The translations under genes and the position numbers were made by a program. The notes under the pieces were generated by a model. It did not search any database, had not been told where the DNA came from, and worked only from the letters and a program-made list of their open reading frames with translations. DNA of 64,000 nt. It comes from Moanibacter sp964542645. GTDB taxonomy: Bacteria; Verrucomicrobiota; Verrucomicrobiia; Opitutales; UBA2987. The stretch spans positions 124,001-188,000 of the forward strand of contig CAZIUG010000003.1 of the NCBI GenBank assembly GCA_964542645.1, in the 5' to 3' direction. Shown here piece after piece: positions 27,553 to 35,794 of this stretch; positions within the stretch are counted from its first letter, which is position 1, and every line of letters starts with the position of its first letter.

Positions 27553-27731
27553 TTAGGTTTTTGAAGTCGCCGAGTTGAGTGAATTCGGAATATTTGACCA
27601 GCCCTCAATTGACTTGAAGCAAGTCACCAGCATCTTCCTGGTTTTTGCCCGTTCTGAAGGTGCTATTGCGGTCGGTAATCCCAGTCGCATCACACTTGTG
27701 TTACAGGGATTGGGAGGGTAGAGAAAAGGGC

Positions 27732-28514
27732 ATGAAATTTGGGATTGGTGTTGATTGTGAAGGTGTTGCATGTGTGGTGGGCTCCCCTGGCGCGTCTTTG
27801 AATTCTTCTCGTGATTTGGAGTTTGCAAAATTGCAAGCAACTCGTGAAGCGAATGCGGTAGCGAGAGGGTTGTTCGAAGCAGGGGCGGAACAGGTGATTG
27901 TATGGGATAATCACAATGGAAGTCTGAATCTTCATTACGATTTGCTCGACGAGCGATGTGATATTGCATTGGGAGTGGGCTTCAGTCACCGGTGGCCTGG
28001 AGTGGACGAGTCATTCGATGGTGTCTGTCTGGTAGGTTACCATGCGATGGACAATACGGTGGACGGAGTCATCTGTCACAGTTTCAGTTCGGCGACTTAT
28101 CAGCATATCAAAGTGAATGGTAGTGAAGTCGGCGAGATGGCGATCGACGCAGCGGTTGCTGGGGAACAAGGAATTCCTGTCGTATTTGTAGCAAGTGACG
28201 ACAAGGGAGTTAAGGAGGCGGCTGAGTTTTTTCCAAAGGTCGAGACAGTGACGACAAAGCAAGCTATGGGATGGAACGCTGCTGTGAGCAAGCACCCGAA
28301 AAGGGTTATTGCCGAAATCTTTGAGGGCGCCCAAAAGGCGGTTGGGAATATTTCTAATATGGAGCCGTTCAATTTCGGGAATCCCATTGAACTCGAATTT
28401 AGATATAAACGCATCGAAGCCGCGGAGGCGGCAAGCAGAGGGTTTAAAGGTGGAGAACGAATTGATCCGTACACGGTGAGGTATCGGGTGGAAAGGATAT
28501 CGGACTACTACTAG
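27732..28514 (+). CDS. M55 family D-aminopeptidase-like protein (DppA-type)
   Basis: A 260-residue zinc peptidase of the DppA type, which forms self-compartmentalising rings and removes D-amino acids from peptides. I prefer the ATG at 27732, preceded by AAAGGG, over an in-frame start 29 codons upstream because the metal motif lies at the N-terminus: GVDCEGV near residue 6 (D-x-E). VIWDNHNGSLN near residue 59, GYHAMDN near residue 101, and ICHSFSS near residue 115 give further metal and catalytic residues. It is about the usual length. Genome neighbours are 2-hydroxyacid and acyl hydrolase genes. Confidence 0.85.
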   Translation: MKFGIGVDCEGVACVVGSPGASLNSSRDLEFAKLQATREANAVARGLFEAGAEQVIVWDNHNGSLNLHYDLLDERCDIALGVGFSHRWPGVDESFDGVCLVGYHAMDNTVDGVICHSFSSATYQHIKVNGSEVGEMAIDAAVAGEQGIPVVFVASDDKGVKEAAEFFPKVETVTTKQAMGWNAAVSKHPKRVIAEIFEGAQKAVGNISNMEPFNFGNPIELEFRYKRIEAAEAASRGFKGGERIDPYTVRYRVERISDYY

Positions 28515-28787
28515 AAGCGAGTACAGAAACGGTTAAACCGGTGAGCTGGATTTATGTCGGGGTTAAAGGTCCGAAGTTTTATGTGGTGAGTTGCGCCAAC
28601 AGTTTCCCCCCTACATATTCCGACAATAGGAAACTAATAGTGTTCTTTAAATTCGAAATAGCGTCTCATGCGCGAGTAAGGTTATCGACGATTGACCAAC
28701 TTCCAGTGGGGAGAGATTTCTATCTCGGGCTGATTTTGGGGAACAAGATATAGGTTTCCCATTTATGCTGTTTCAAGCTGAGTACTG

Positions 28788-29759
28788 TCACTTTTTGAGA
28801 AACAGGCCAAACCAGTTGGCCATCCATTCGAAGTACTCTAGAAGAAAGCGGTGATTACCCTTTGGTTGATGGACCTTGAAACGCTCCGAGTATCCCGCAG
28901 CGGCATAAGATTTGCTGACGGCTAGCGCAAGATTATCGACTCCCTCACGCGGCATGTCTTCATCCTCAGTCGGTGCTACTATCATGAAAGGGCGGGGCGG
29001 TATGCAAGCGGCTGCCAACTCAGGGTGATCAAAGTAGCGAAGCATATGTGGAATATAGAAGTAGCCACTGTGTCGGTCGGTGTCACCATGCTGAATTGCG
29101 GTGGCCAGGCTTCCTAGGCCTCCGCACAACGGAACACCAGCTGCGATCCAAGAAGCGCAGGCCATAGCATACCAGGTCGCATTCCCTCCCAGAGAAAAGC
29201 CTGTAAGTCCAATCCTATTGGGATCAACATCTGGCGTCGATGCAAGTATGCGGGCCGCTTTAAGGGTCTCTTCAACAAGTAGACCCATTTGGGTACGCCC
29301 ATAGGGCTGTAGGAGTTTCTGTTCAGTCGCCCATTCTTTGGGGTTAGGGCATCGAGATAGGGAACCTTTTGGAGTGATCGAAAGGGTGGCAAAGCCGCGG
29401 CTGGTCAATTCTCGCGCCCATCCGAACAAACGACCTTCCCGCGATTCGTAAAAACTGGAACTGGCAAGATCTTCAGCACATCCGCGAGTACCGGGAATGC
29501 AGACGATACCAGCGCGATTACTTGTGCAGTTAGTGCGGGGCATCATAAGAATTCCGGGAATGGATTCTCCGAGTGAATTTCGATATGATATATGAGTGGT
29601 TTTGATTTGCTCAGTTTTCATTTCGCGTATCGAATCGTACCCAACTTTGATAGGAATTTCATCGAGCCCGAGGAGTTCCACGAGTTTGTCGCGAATGTGT
29701 AGCTTATTGATCTGTATAGGATCGTATGGATGGAAATTTGGTGGAAAAGGGGAAGCCAT
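28788..29759 (-). CDS. alpha/beta hydrolase, dienelactone-hydrolase-like acyl esterase
   Basis: A 323-residue hydrolase. The nucleophile elbow GFSLGGNATW near residue 190 carries the catalytic serine, the acid is in TEDEDMP near residue 268 and the histidine in KGNHRFLLEYF near residue 304. The N-terminal third is an extra domain before the core and PGTRGCAEDL near residue 90 is an oxyanion-type loop. No signal peptide; likely a cytoplasmic carbohydrate or lactone esterase. The gene is convergent with the peptidase gene. Its promoter should lie in the 395-bp gap at 29760-30154, shared with the divergent aldolase gene. Confidence 0.88.
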   Translation of the reverse strand: MASPFPPNFHPYDPIQINKLHIRDKLVELLGLDEIPIKVGYDSIREMKTEQIKTTHISYRNSLGESIPGILMMPRTNCTSNRAGIVCIPGTRGCAEDLASSSFYESREGRLFGWARELTSRGFATLSITPKGSLSRCPNPKEWATEQKLLQPYGRTQMGLLVEETLKAARILASTPDVDPNRIGLTGFSLGGNATWYAMACASWIAAGVPLCGGLGSLATAIQHGDTDRHSGYFYIPHMLRYFDHPELAAACIPPRPFMIVAPTEDEDMPREGVDNLALAVSKSYAAAGYSERFKVHQPKGNHRFLLEYFEWMANWFGLFLKK

Positions 29760-30154
29760 TGATTTGTTGATGATCTCAGTGAGATTAATTTTAAGTAGCA
29801 GGGATCACCCTTTACAATGATTTAACAAAGAACTTTGCAGATCATACAACTCGAGTAATATGATAAATGTTATTTTTGCTGCGGTTTATAGACTTACCTA
29901 TACGCGTAAGGGAAAGAGCCGACGGCGTGATTTTACTTTCATTGGGCTTTGACGGGCAAGGATACGATTTCGGTTCTTCCTAATCTTGCTTAACTTTATC
30001 CTCTCAGTTTACCGAACTCACGGATCGAGCTAGTATCTGTATTAGAAAAATAGGCTTGGAACTAGAGAAACTAATAGAAGGCGGTAGTTTAGAAATTCTT
30101 AGAATCCCCAGGCGCTAGCTTGACTTCCCTTAATGCGGTCAGATTATTTGTTCT
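29760..30154. other. divergent gene-free control region
   Basis: About 395 bp between the esterase (minus) and the aldolase (plus). I recognise no gene here. The right end has a plausible promoter for the aldolase, listed next. The left end shows no clear ribosome binding site for the esterase. Confidence 0.45.
30120..30148 (+). promoter_or_regulatory. putative sigma-70 promoter of the aldolase gene, leaderless arrangement
   Basis: TTGACT at 30120-30125, 17 bp spacer, ATTATT at 30143-30148. The ATG at 30155 is 6 nt after the -10 box, where transcription would start, and no Shine-Dalgarno sequence is present. This suggests a leaderless messenger. Prediction by eye only. Confidence 0.4.
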
Positions 30155-30889
30155 ATGGTACCTAATCGAATCTTAGAGAGAGCAGCAAAGAACGAAAAAG
30201 CACTGGGCCTTAGTTTAACGAATTGTTCGGGCGAACTCGTGGAGTTGGCAGGGAGAATGGGGCTCGATTTTGTTGATTTTGATGGCCAACACTCGCCGGT
30301 GACGCCAGCGGAAATTGGGGAGATGTGTCGCATTGCGGATGCGCTCGGAATTACGGTTATGATGCGAATCCCCGACGGACGGGAGAGTACAATTCTAAGC
30401 TTTCTAGATAGGGGAGTTAGGGGTATCACAGTACCCAACCTACTTACCAAGGAGGAAGCCGAATTGCTGGTCAAACACACATATTTCGCTCCTTTGGGGT
30501 TGAGAAGTGCAACTAGTATACCGACAATGCACAGCCAGGTGGATAACGATAGTATTCGTCTTTTCAAGGACGTTAATGCGAATACTCTTTTGGTGCCGCA
30601 GCTTGAGAGTATTGTGGCTCTGGAAAATCTCGAAGAGATTCTTTCCGTAGAGGGAATCAACTATTTCGCCGCTGGACGAGAGGATATGGCTCAGAGTTTA
30701 GGCCTTCCGGGACAGCCGGGCCATTCCAAAGTTACTGAGACCTATGAGAAAATTGACGAAAAACTGCACGCGGCAGGCAAGAAGTTTATAGCAGAAGTGG
30801 TTGAGAGTGTCTCAACTTTCATGTTGACCAAAGACGCGATTTCAAAGCTCTTAAAGCAACACGGCCGCGAATCGAAATTGGGATGGTAG
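30155..30889 (+). CDS. HpcH/HpaI family class II aldolase
   Basis: A 244-residue metal-dependent pyruvate aldolase, the family of HpaI, GarL and RhmA, that splits 2-keto-3-deoxy sugar acids into pyruvate and an aldehyde. DFDGQHSP near residue 42 corresponds to the D-x-EH active-site loop (Gln instead of Glu), RIPDG near residue 71 holds the conserved Arg, PQLES near residue 149 gives the metal Glu and AAGREDMAQSLG near residue 172 the metal Asp with the SLG tail. Length is normal. In this region it is the natural final step after an enolase-superfamily dehydratase. No ribosome binding site precedes the ATG. Confidence 0.88.
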   Translation: MVPNRILERAAKNEKALGLSLTNCSGELVELAGRMGLDFVDFDGQHSPVTPAEIGEMCRIADALGITVMMRIPDGRESTILSFLDRGVRGITVPNLLTKEEAELLVKHTYFAPLGLRSATSIPTMHSQVDNDSIRLFKDVNANTLLVPQLESIVALENLEEILSVEGINYFAAGREDMAQSLGLPGQPGHSKVTETYEKIDEKLHAAGKKFIAEVVESVSTFMLTKDAISKLLKQHGRESKLGW

Positions 30890-30962
30890 TGCCGAGAATC
30901 TACCCGATTGGGTTCAATATCCACCAAACAATGAAAATGCAAAGTTTGGAAGATTCCTAGCA

Positions 30963-32057
30963 ATGCTTATTTTCGACGGTGACTATCCAATGGCCTACGG
31001 GGCCCTGGAATTGAATAGGGATTTAACTCTTCCAATCGATGAAATTCGTGCAGCTGATCCTGATTCCAAAAACGTTCCTTTTGCCTGTCTGCCGGAAATG
31101 CGTCGAGGAGGAATTTTTTGTGCGCTGATGAAGTTCACAATTCGATATCAATGGGGAGATGCCGTGCTAACAGGGTACCGCAGTTCAGAGGGAGTGTATG
31201 GGGCGGCGAAGGGACAAGTCGCTTATTATCAAATGCTCGAGCGTTGCGGCGAAGGAGTGATTCTTAGGTCTGGGAAAAAATTGTCCGAACACGCTCGGAG
31301 ATGGGAAAGAAAGGAAGATTTCTTAGACCAACCGGTTGGATTCATCCTCGGTATGGAAGGGGCTGATCCGATTCTGGATCCGGAGCAGGTCTATGAGTGG
31401 TGGGAAGAAGGAGTGCGCGTTGTGAGTCTGACGCATTATGGCCCCAGCAGGTATGCTCAAGGAACTGGTACCGAAGGGGGCCTACGGCCACCAGCCGTTG
31501 ACTTGCTGCGAGAGATGGAAAGCTGTGGAATGCTTCTCGATATGACTCATATAGCTGATCAAAGCTTTTGGGAGGCGCTTGAATTTTACTCGGGACCTAT
31601 TCTGGCGAGCCATCAGAATTGCCGGTCGCTTGCGCCCGGGGCGCGTCAATTCACAGATGAGCAACTTAAAGCGGTGATTGAACGGGGGGGTGTGATTGGA
31701 GCCTCCATGGACACGTGGATGCTCCGTGAAACACAGGATGTAGATTGGGCGGATACAGGTTCTTGGGTGCGACGCGATCATTTTCCACGGTCGGCGGTTT
31801 CACTCAAACACATTGCTGATCATATTGACCACGTGTGTCAACTGGCTGGCAATGCCGGTCATGCTGCGATTGGAGGGGATACTGACGGGCAGGGTGGAGT
31901 GGACGGAGCTCCCTTTGAAATCGATACGGTGGTAGACTATGGAAAGCTAGTCCCAATATTGGAGGCGCGGGGATATAGCGAGAGTGATATTGCTGACGTA
32001 ATGTATCGCAATTGGTTGAGATTCTATGAGAAACACCTACCCAGTTCTGGTGGATGA
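30963..32057 (+). CDS. M19 family membrane-type dipeptidase with altered metal motif
   Basis: A 364-residue homolog of renal dipeptidase. The usual HxD metal pair near the N-terminus is replaced: FDGDYPMAYGALELNRDL near residue 4 has Asp and Pro where His and Asp are expected. The rest is intact: LGMEGADP near residue 129 (bridging Glu), LTHYG near residue 157, LDMTHIA near residue 194 and ASHQNCR near residue 216 (two His ligands), and IGGDTDGQ near residue 303 (substrate Asp). Such enzymes hydrolyse dipeptides, some with D-residues. Loss of one metal side may alter activity. No signal peptide. It lies 73 bp after the aldolase gene on the same strand. Confidence 0.87.
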   Translation: MLIFDGDYPMAYGALELNRDLTLPIDEIRAADPDSKNVPFACLPEMRRGGIFCALMKFTIRYQWGDAVLTGYRSSEGVYGAAKGQVAYYQMLERCGEGVILRSGKKLSEHARRWERKEDFLDQPVGFILGMEGADPILDPEQVYEWWEEGVRVVSLTHYGPSRYAQGTGTEGGLRPPAVDLLREMESCGMLLDMTHIADQSFWEALEFYSGPILASHQNCRSLAPGARQFTDEQLKAVIERGGVIGASMDTWMLRETQDVDWADTGSWVRRDHFPRSAVSLKHIADHIDHVCQLAGNAGHAAIGGDTDGQGGVDGAPFEIDTVVDYGKLVPILEARGYSESDIADVMYRNWLRFYEKHLPSSGG

Positions 32058-32213
32058 GATTAAGATAGAATAGTGCCACGGAATGTGCTACAGCCTTCCC
32101 AACGTGATTTGATTGAGCGAATCTCAGATATCAATTCCAGAGCTATTGTTAACCAATTGAGAAAGGTTATTTAAAGCTCAAGCTCGATTGCATCGGATTA
32201 ATGAAATAGCAAC

Positions 32214-32220
32214 AAGGAGG
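32214..32220 (+). promoter_or_regulatory. strong ribosome binding site AAGGAGG
   Basis: Lies 8 nt before the ATG at 32229 and fixes the start of the PhyH gene. It is among the strongest in the window, where many genes lack such a site. Confidence 0.7.
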
Positions 32221-32228
32221 AGTAGGGA

Positions 32229-33164
32229 ATGGCGATAGCGATGACACCTGAGCAGGAAAGGGACTTCGATGAGAAGGGGTTTATCATCCTTGAAGACTTT
32301 TTGGAAAAGGAAGAGTTAGGAAGACTCTTGTCGGCAATTGACGAAGTTGCGGTTCGTGTGCGTAAAGCGAAAGGCTTGGGCCCAAAGGAACCTTTTTCGA
32401 TTCGTAACGCGTTGAGCCATCATGATGCTTTCCTCGATTTGATTGATCATTCGCGGATGCTGCCTTTGGTGGTAGATGCTATTGGTTGGAATATACAGAT
32501 CCGGACTACTCATCTTGACTACCGTCCGCCTTATCCAAAGGAGATGTGTGTCGGTGAGGTCGGCCGGGGAAAGGGAGAAGATCATGATGCTGGCTATAAC
32601 AACGTAATGTGGCATCCGGATCTAGCGGGAGATTATTTATTTGAGGCACCATCGCTGGATGGCCGAATGCCTTTTATGGAGGTCAAAGTCTTCTATGTCT
32701 TTTCCGATTTGAGTGAATCGAATTCTGGTAATCTTTGGTTGGTGCCGGGAAGTCACAAAAGAAAACCGGACGAACTCCGGAAAGACGACCGTACCATTGC
32801 TCCGGAAGAAGCCTTAGAACTAAAGCTTGGACCCGGGACGGCTGTACTTTGGCGTACTGCTACTTGGCATTGCGTGGGACCAAACAATTCGGATAAGATA
32901 CGTAAAGTTATGCATGTGGGGTACCACTACCGATGGCTTCGTCCTACTGATTACATTCAGGCCGATTCTGATTTGGTCGCGAGGAGTTCGCCAATTCGAA
33001 GACAGTTGTTGGGTGCGGTTGTTCCCGACGGTGAACCGCTGGGGAGTGATCCTGTGTTTCTTCCCCATTCTCCCTATTGGCTCCTTAAAGATGATGCTCA
33101 AGTACCATTGAGAGCCTGGGCGGAGGATAAGGCTGATTTTCGTGATTTTCGGGCACCGCTTTAA
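32229..33164 (+). CDS. phytanoyl-CoA dioxygenase (PhyH)-like Fe(II)/2OG dioxygenase
   Basis: A 311-residue cytoplasmic non-heme iron oxygenase using 2-oxoglutarate. FDEKGFIILEDFL near residue 13 is the PhyH N-terminus. The proximal iron motif is MWHPDLAG near residue 127 (HxD intact), LVPGSHKRKP near residue 172 follows, the distal His lies in TATWHCVGPN near residue 216 and the 2OG Arg in IRKVMHVGY near residue 227. It is a close paralog of the protein at 55829-56791: both share DHxxxLPLVVDAxGWNIQ and the long C-terminal SPIRRQLLG segment. The hydroxylated substrate is unknown. Confidence 0.92.
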   Translation: MAIAMTPEQERDFDEKGFIILEDFLEKEELGRLLSAIDEVAVRVRKAKGLGPKEPFSIRNALSHHDAFLDLIDHSRMLPLVVDAIGWNIQIRTTHLDYRPPYPKEMCVGEVGRGKGEDHDAGYNNVMWHPDLAGDYLFEAPSLDGRMPFMEVKVFYVFSDLSESNSGNLWLVPGSHKRKPDELRKDDRTIAPEEALELKLGPGTAVLWRTATWHCVGPNNSDKIRKVMHVGYHYRWLRPTDYIQADSDLVARSSPIRRQLLGAVVPDGEPLGSDPVFLPHSPYWLLKDDAQVPLRAWAEDKADFRDFRAPL

Positions 33165-33453
33165 AAAAGAGTAGGGCGAGGCTGAGATAGATTGGATAGG
33201 GAATGGAATTCCAGAGAGATTCTAGAGGACAATCGATTGCTTGGATAATGATTAAATGCAAATTTGAAGAAACTGCAGCTCCATTCTCGGTGATGCATGA
33301 TTTAACCCAAAAGTTCGAACACAGATTTCGGATTCTGGGATTGGGTATTTTGCGGTCAACCCCTTGTCTGTTGAGAACGGTTTCTATCTTCTTCTCTGTA
33401 ACTTATCGAGTTGATTTGTATACTAAAAACTTCTGTTGAGAAAGGAGTTATCT
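33165..33453. other. gene-free stretch before a BNR protein gene
   Basis: About 290 bp. It contains a 78-codon open frame without a recognisable family, ending next to the start of the following gene; I do not call it. Nothing else stands out. Confidence 0.35.
33442..33447 (+). promoter_or_regulatory. ribosome binding site AAGGAG that sets the start at 33454
   Basis: Six nt before the ATG at 33454. An in-frame start at 33436 would lie upstream of and across this site, so the downstream ATG (MAVEKF) is the better choice. Confidence 0.65.
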
Positions 33454-34647
33454 ATGGCAGTAGAGAAATTTACAATTTCGAGAGACGATTCAGTGTACGA
33501 ATGTTTCCCACATTTGTGTCGCACGGAATCGGGGCGTATACTCCTGACCTACAGAGAGAGTAATGGGCATGTTGCAAGTGACTTCTCTCGACTTATTGTT
33601 CGCTACAGCGATGATGCAGGTAAATCCTGGTCGGACCGAAATGTGATCACTGAGACGCATATTTCGTCCGGACCTGTGTGTGTATGTAACTGTCCAAAGA
33701 TCCAGCAACTTAAGGACGGCCGGATTTTGCTTATTTGCGACCGGTACGACTATCCACCGGGCGAGTGGTATGTTGAAACTCAGGCTCGTTTAACATTCTG
33801 GTTTAGTGATGATGAAGGAGGGAGTTTTTCTGAACCGGAAGATACTGTTGTGCGTGGAATTTGTCCGGATGAAGTATCCGAACTTCCGGATGGGCAATGG
33901 TTGGTTCTCACCGCTGTTCGCGATTCCCAGGATCACATTCTTCAGATGCTTACGATCAGTCGCGATAAAGGGCAGACGTGGGAAGAGCCTTACCCTTTGA
34001 TTCGCAATTTGGACTATGAGCTCGACGAAGGAAGCATTGTTCAGATGCCAGGCGGCGAATTGGTTTCTTATCTTCGGGATGATTCGGGAAGGCCGCTTCA
34101 AAAGATGATCTCAAAGGATTGCGGGATCACCTGGGAGGGGCCTTTTGATACCCTTAATCCTGCTGCTATCGGTATGCCGATAGCTCGTTTAACTCAGGAC
34201 AATCTGGTTTTGGTGAGCGGTCGCTTCGGTGTGCCTGGGAGGTGGCGAGTCGATATGAGCGAAGAGACTTGGGAAAAACGAATAGCTAAACGGGGTATAG
34301 TCATCCCCAAGGTAACGGACAATTTGAACAATATGCGCTTTGTTAATTCAGTGGAGCGGACACCTTACATGAAGGAGACGAAAAACGAGCTTGTGCTTGG
34401 AATGGGTGGTTCATCAATCCACACTTTTGCGTTTCTAGAGCCAGCCGAGAGTGCCCTCAACCCGAATCTTGGGGATCAGAAAGGTCTGTTGTTACCACTG
34501 GATCTTGACTCTAGTCCCTTTGCGGATAGCGGGTATACCGGTTGGGTCGAATACGAGAGGGGAAAGTTCTTGGTTGTTAATTACATCAATGACGATGCGC
34601 CTCTTGCTCAGATACGTGGGTATCGGTTTGGGTTAGAGGACTTTTAA
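33454..34647 (+). CDS. BNR/Asp-box repeat protein (sialidase-like propeller)
   Basis: A 397-residue six-blade propeller protein. Asp-boxes or degenerate copies occur as SDDAGKSW near residue 52, SDDEGGSF near 118, SRDKGQTW near 170 and SKDCGITW near 219. The N-terminus ECFPHLCRTESGRILLTYRE near residue 17 replaces the FRIP motif, so the sialidase arginine triad is not visible. Many such proteins in this phylum sit next to sugar-catabolic genes and have no known activity. No signal peptide. It follows the PhyH gene by 290 bp and is convergent with another PhyH gene. Confidence 0.83.
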   Translation: MAVEKFTISRDDSVYECFPHLCRTESGRILLTYRESNGHVASDFSRLIVRYSDDAGKSWSDRNVITETHISSGPVCVCNCPKIQQLKDGRILLICDRYDYPPGEWYVETQARLTFWFSDDEGGSFSEPEDTVVRGICPDEVSELPDGQWLVLTAVRDSQDHILQMLTISRDKGQTWEEPYPLIRNLDYELDEGSIVQMPGGELVSYLRDDSGRPLQKMISKDCGITWEGPFDTLNPAAIGMPIARLTQDNLVLVSGRFGVPGRWRVDMSEETWEKRIAKRGIVIPKVTDNLNNMRFVNSVERTPYMKETKNELVLGMGGSSIHTFAFLEPAESALNPNLGDQKGLLLPLDLDSSPFADSGYTGWVEYERGKFLVVNYINDDAPLAQIRGYRFGLEDF

Positions 34648-34694
34648 CTGCCAAACATCACGATGCATTGGGATAATCGGCAGGGACTTCTAAT

Positions 34695-35459
34695 TTAAAC
34701 GCAGCCCTCGAATTCGGTCCCGATGAGAAGGGGGTAGTGAGGTTTTTCGTTGGGTTCGCCAATCCAACGGGATTGTGAACTCATAAAATGTGTTGCATAC
34801 CCACGTCGAAAATCGGGTGTGTTGTTAGGACCAGAGCGGTGGAGGATGAGACTATGATGGAATGAACAGTCGCCTGCTTTCAAGGTGATAGGTGTTTCCT
34901 TGGAACGGTCGATAGCGCTGTCGGGAATTTGCATATCCGTGCGGTCGCCCACCTGCCAGGGTTCGCTATGGTCGAGTGCGCCTTCGAGGTGGCTTCCAGG
35001 GACAACGTAGAGGCAACCGTTTTCCAAAGTGACATCATCCAACGCCGCCCAAGCCGTAACTAAATTCATGGGGTCTATTTTGAAGTAGGGCGAATCTTGA
35101 TGATAGGTCTTTTCGACACCTCCAGGGGGTTTAATAAAAAACTGGTCACCGAATAACTTGAGGTTGTTCCCGAGGAGAGACTCGATAACTTCAAGGATAC
35201 CGCGATGCCGGGTATGGGCCTCGAGAACTGGATCGAACTTGGCTCCTTCATTGATCTTACGGACGTACTTGAGGTTCAAAGCATCTTCTGGCGCTCCGGG
35301 TTCACGCTCGATTTGTTCAGAGGGGAAGTCGACACTTCCAGAAGCGATGTCCTTTATTCTTTGACGTAGATCGCCCAGTTCATTGGGGGAGAGAAGCTGT
35401 TTAACTACTAGGTAGCCGTCTCGTTGGAAACGGTGAATCTGTTGTTCAGTTAATTTCAT
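34695..35459 (-). CDS. phytanoyl-CoA dioxygenase (PhyH)-like Fe(II)/2OG dioxygenase
   Basis: A 254-residue protein, the shortest and most typical PhyH member here. FQRDGYLVVKQLLSP near residue 11, proximal motif TYHQDSPYF near residue 116 (HxD), YVVPGSHLEGA near residue 147, distal His in ILHRSGPNN near residue 209 and the 2OG Arg in FRRGYATHF near residue 218 are all in place. The sequence pattern YHQDSPY is close to that of characterised PhyH-like hydroxylases such as EctD-type and phytanoyl-CoA hydroxylase enzymes, but the substrate cannot be named. It lies 335 bp downstream of a Gfo/Idh/MocA gene on the same strand. Confidence 0.93.
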   Translation of the reverse strand: MKLTEQQIHRFQRDGYLVVKQLLSPNELGDLRQRIKDIASGSVDFPSEQIEREPGAPEDALNLKYVRKINEGAKFDPVLEAHTRHRGILEVIESLLGNNLKLFGDQFFIKPPGGVEKTYHQDSPYFKIDPMNLVTAWAALDDVTLENGCLYVVPGSHLEGALDHSEPWQVGDRTDMQIPDSAIDRSKETPITLKAGDCSFHHSLILHRSGPNNTPDFRRGYATHFMSSQSRWIGEPNEKPHYPLLIGTEFEGCV

Positions 35460-35794
35460 CGTTGTTGCGAGATTTTAGGAGCTTTTATTTACTCCCAACT
35501 CGTGATAGGGCGTTTTTAGGGATCGAAATGCAACCACAAAAGAATATAATCGAAAACGAATAGAGGAAGCACCGAGTTCTAACTCAGAAAAGCCACAGAT
35601 TGTCTAGACCAGGGAAGTTGTAATAAATCGCGCACGAAACGTTAGCATTCGGGACTTTGAGGATAGGCTAAGCACAGTTAGAAGACCAATTACCTGGAGG
35701 ACTGCCGTGTTCAGATTAGAATCGGGGAAATTTTCAGTCTCTTTTGGCTATGACTCGGAAGCTTCCGAACCTTCCGAATACGATAGTGCTTTAA
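35460..35794. other. gene-free stretch between a PhyH gene and a Gfo/Idh/MocA gene
   Basis: About 335 bp. It contains a 14-bp palindrome at 35755-35768, listed separately, and no gene I can support. Confidence 0.4.
35755..35768. repeat. 14-bp perfect palindrome TCGGAAGCTTCCGA
   Basis: Lies 27 bp past the stop of the minus-strand dehydrogenase gene. As RNA it could fold into a 5-bp stem with an AGCT loop. There is no U-run on either side, so a Rho-independent terminator is not supported; a regulatory site for the next minus-strand gene is possible. Confidence 0.3.

Noticed and set aside
28541..28753. 70-codon frame after the M55 peptidase gene
   Set aside because: GTG start without a ribosome binding site and no recognisable family; it lies in a gap between convergent genes.
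35755..35768. TCGGAAGCTTCCGA palindrome as a terminator
   Set aside because: The stem is short and no U-run follows on either strand; kept only as a palindrome.
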